Source of the DNA: CAYRPN01 sp964426135
GTDB taxonomy: Bacteria; Planctomycetota; Phycisphaerae; Phycisphaerales; Phycisphaeraceae
Length of the DNA stretch: 51,171 nucleotides
NCBI GenBank assembly: GCA_964426135.1
Contig: CAYRPN010000030.1
Coordinates: forward strand, 1-51,171
Reading direction: 5' to 3'
Under the pieces are notes generated by a model. It was not told where the DNA came from. It saw nothing but the letters and a program-made list of their open reading frames with translations, and did no database searches. The position numbers and the translations under genes are program-made. Positions 51,113 to 51,171 of this stretch are shown here, one piece after another; position 1 is the stretch's first letter, and each line of letters begins with the position of its first letter.

Positions 51113-51171
51113 GCAGCCGATTCCCCTCCCTCCTAGGGAGGGGTTAGGGGAGGGTCGGGCGCACTGCATGA

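Overview
The window looks like a high-GC chromosome segment from a planctomycete (phylum Planctomycetota; class not resolvable from this sequence). Four lines of evidence support this. There are bacterial tetrahydromethanopterin (H4MPT) C1 genes (mch, fhcC, ftr). There are cytochrome c proteins of the DUF1592/1588/1585 type paired with a DUF1552 protein. An ECF sigma factor sits directly upstream of a membrane Ser/Thr kinase with TPR repeats. A large secreted protein carries the LEPLEERRLLS leader motif, Calx-beta domains and a dockerin.

Layout. 138-1981 (minus): fhcC and mch, overlapping. 2340-4149: remains of two insertion sequences fused together (IS630-like front, IS1634/IS4-like back), the second interrupted by a 190-bp MITE with perfect 18-bp ends. 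4295-7698 (minus): ECF sigma factor and Ser/Thr kinase. 7783-8534: a rho-independent terminator followed by a group II intron without its reverse transcriptase gene. 9098-15564 (plus): exported Ig-like protein, pseudopilin, multidomain metallophosphoesterase and glycosyltransferase. 15828-19414 (minus): secreted His/Asp-rich protein, histidine kinase, response regulator and a second pseudopilin. 20086-31142 (plus): a second two-component system, a CmoA-like enzyme, two membrane isoprenylcysteine-type methyltransferases, a three-part RND efflux system and a truncated MFS gene. 31308-35341 (minus): DUF1592 cytochrome, DUF1552 protein and a decayed gene fragment. 35636-45236: an integrative-element-like region with a large serine recombinase, a MerR-like regulator, an XRE regulator, several unrecognised genes and a tyrosine-type integrase. 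45428-50991: ftr (minus), then pterin-4a-carbinolamine dehydratase, an ADP-ribosylglycohydrolase and a PA14-containing DUF1592 cytochrome (plus).

How it fits together. Mch, FhcC and Ftr are consecutive parts of H4MPT-linked formaldehyde/formate interconversion, and the dehydratase may act on the pterin. These genes lie at opposite ends of the window, all on the minus strand. About 43 kb of largely accessory DNA separates them, and copies of one palindromic repeat family lie at both junctions. The 20-31 kb block reads as one signal-responsive export locus in which methyl-transfer enzymes are encoded between the sensor and the pump.

The most notable signals are: (1) a 17-bp dyad shared by the promoters of the MerR-like regulator and the serine recombinase; (2) the CmoA-like/ICMT/RND locus; (3) two C1 genes (fhcC and ftr) that have taken in palindromic repeats without losing frame; (4) the ORF-less intron placed just after a terminator; (5) the nested IS/MITE wreck; (6) an integrase that seems to lack the first catalytic arginine. 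All functional calls rest on reading motifs by eye; no database search was run.
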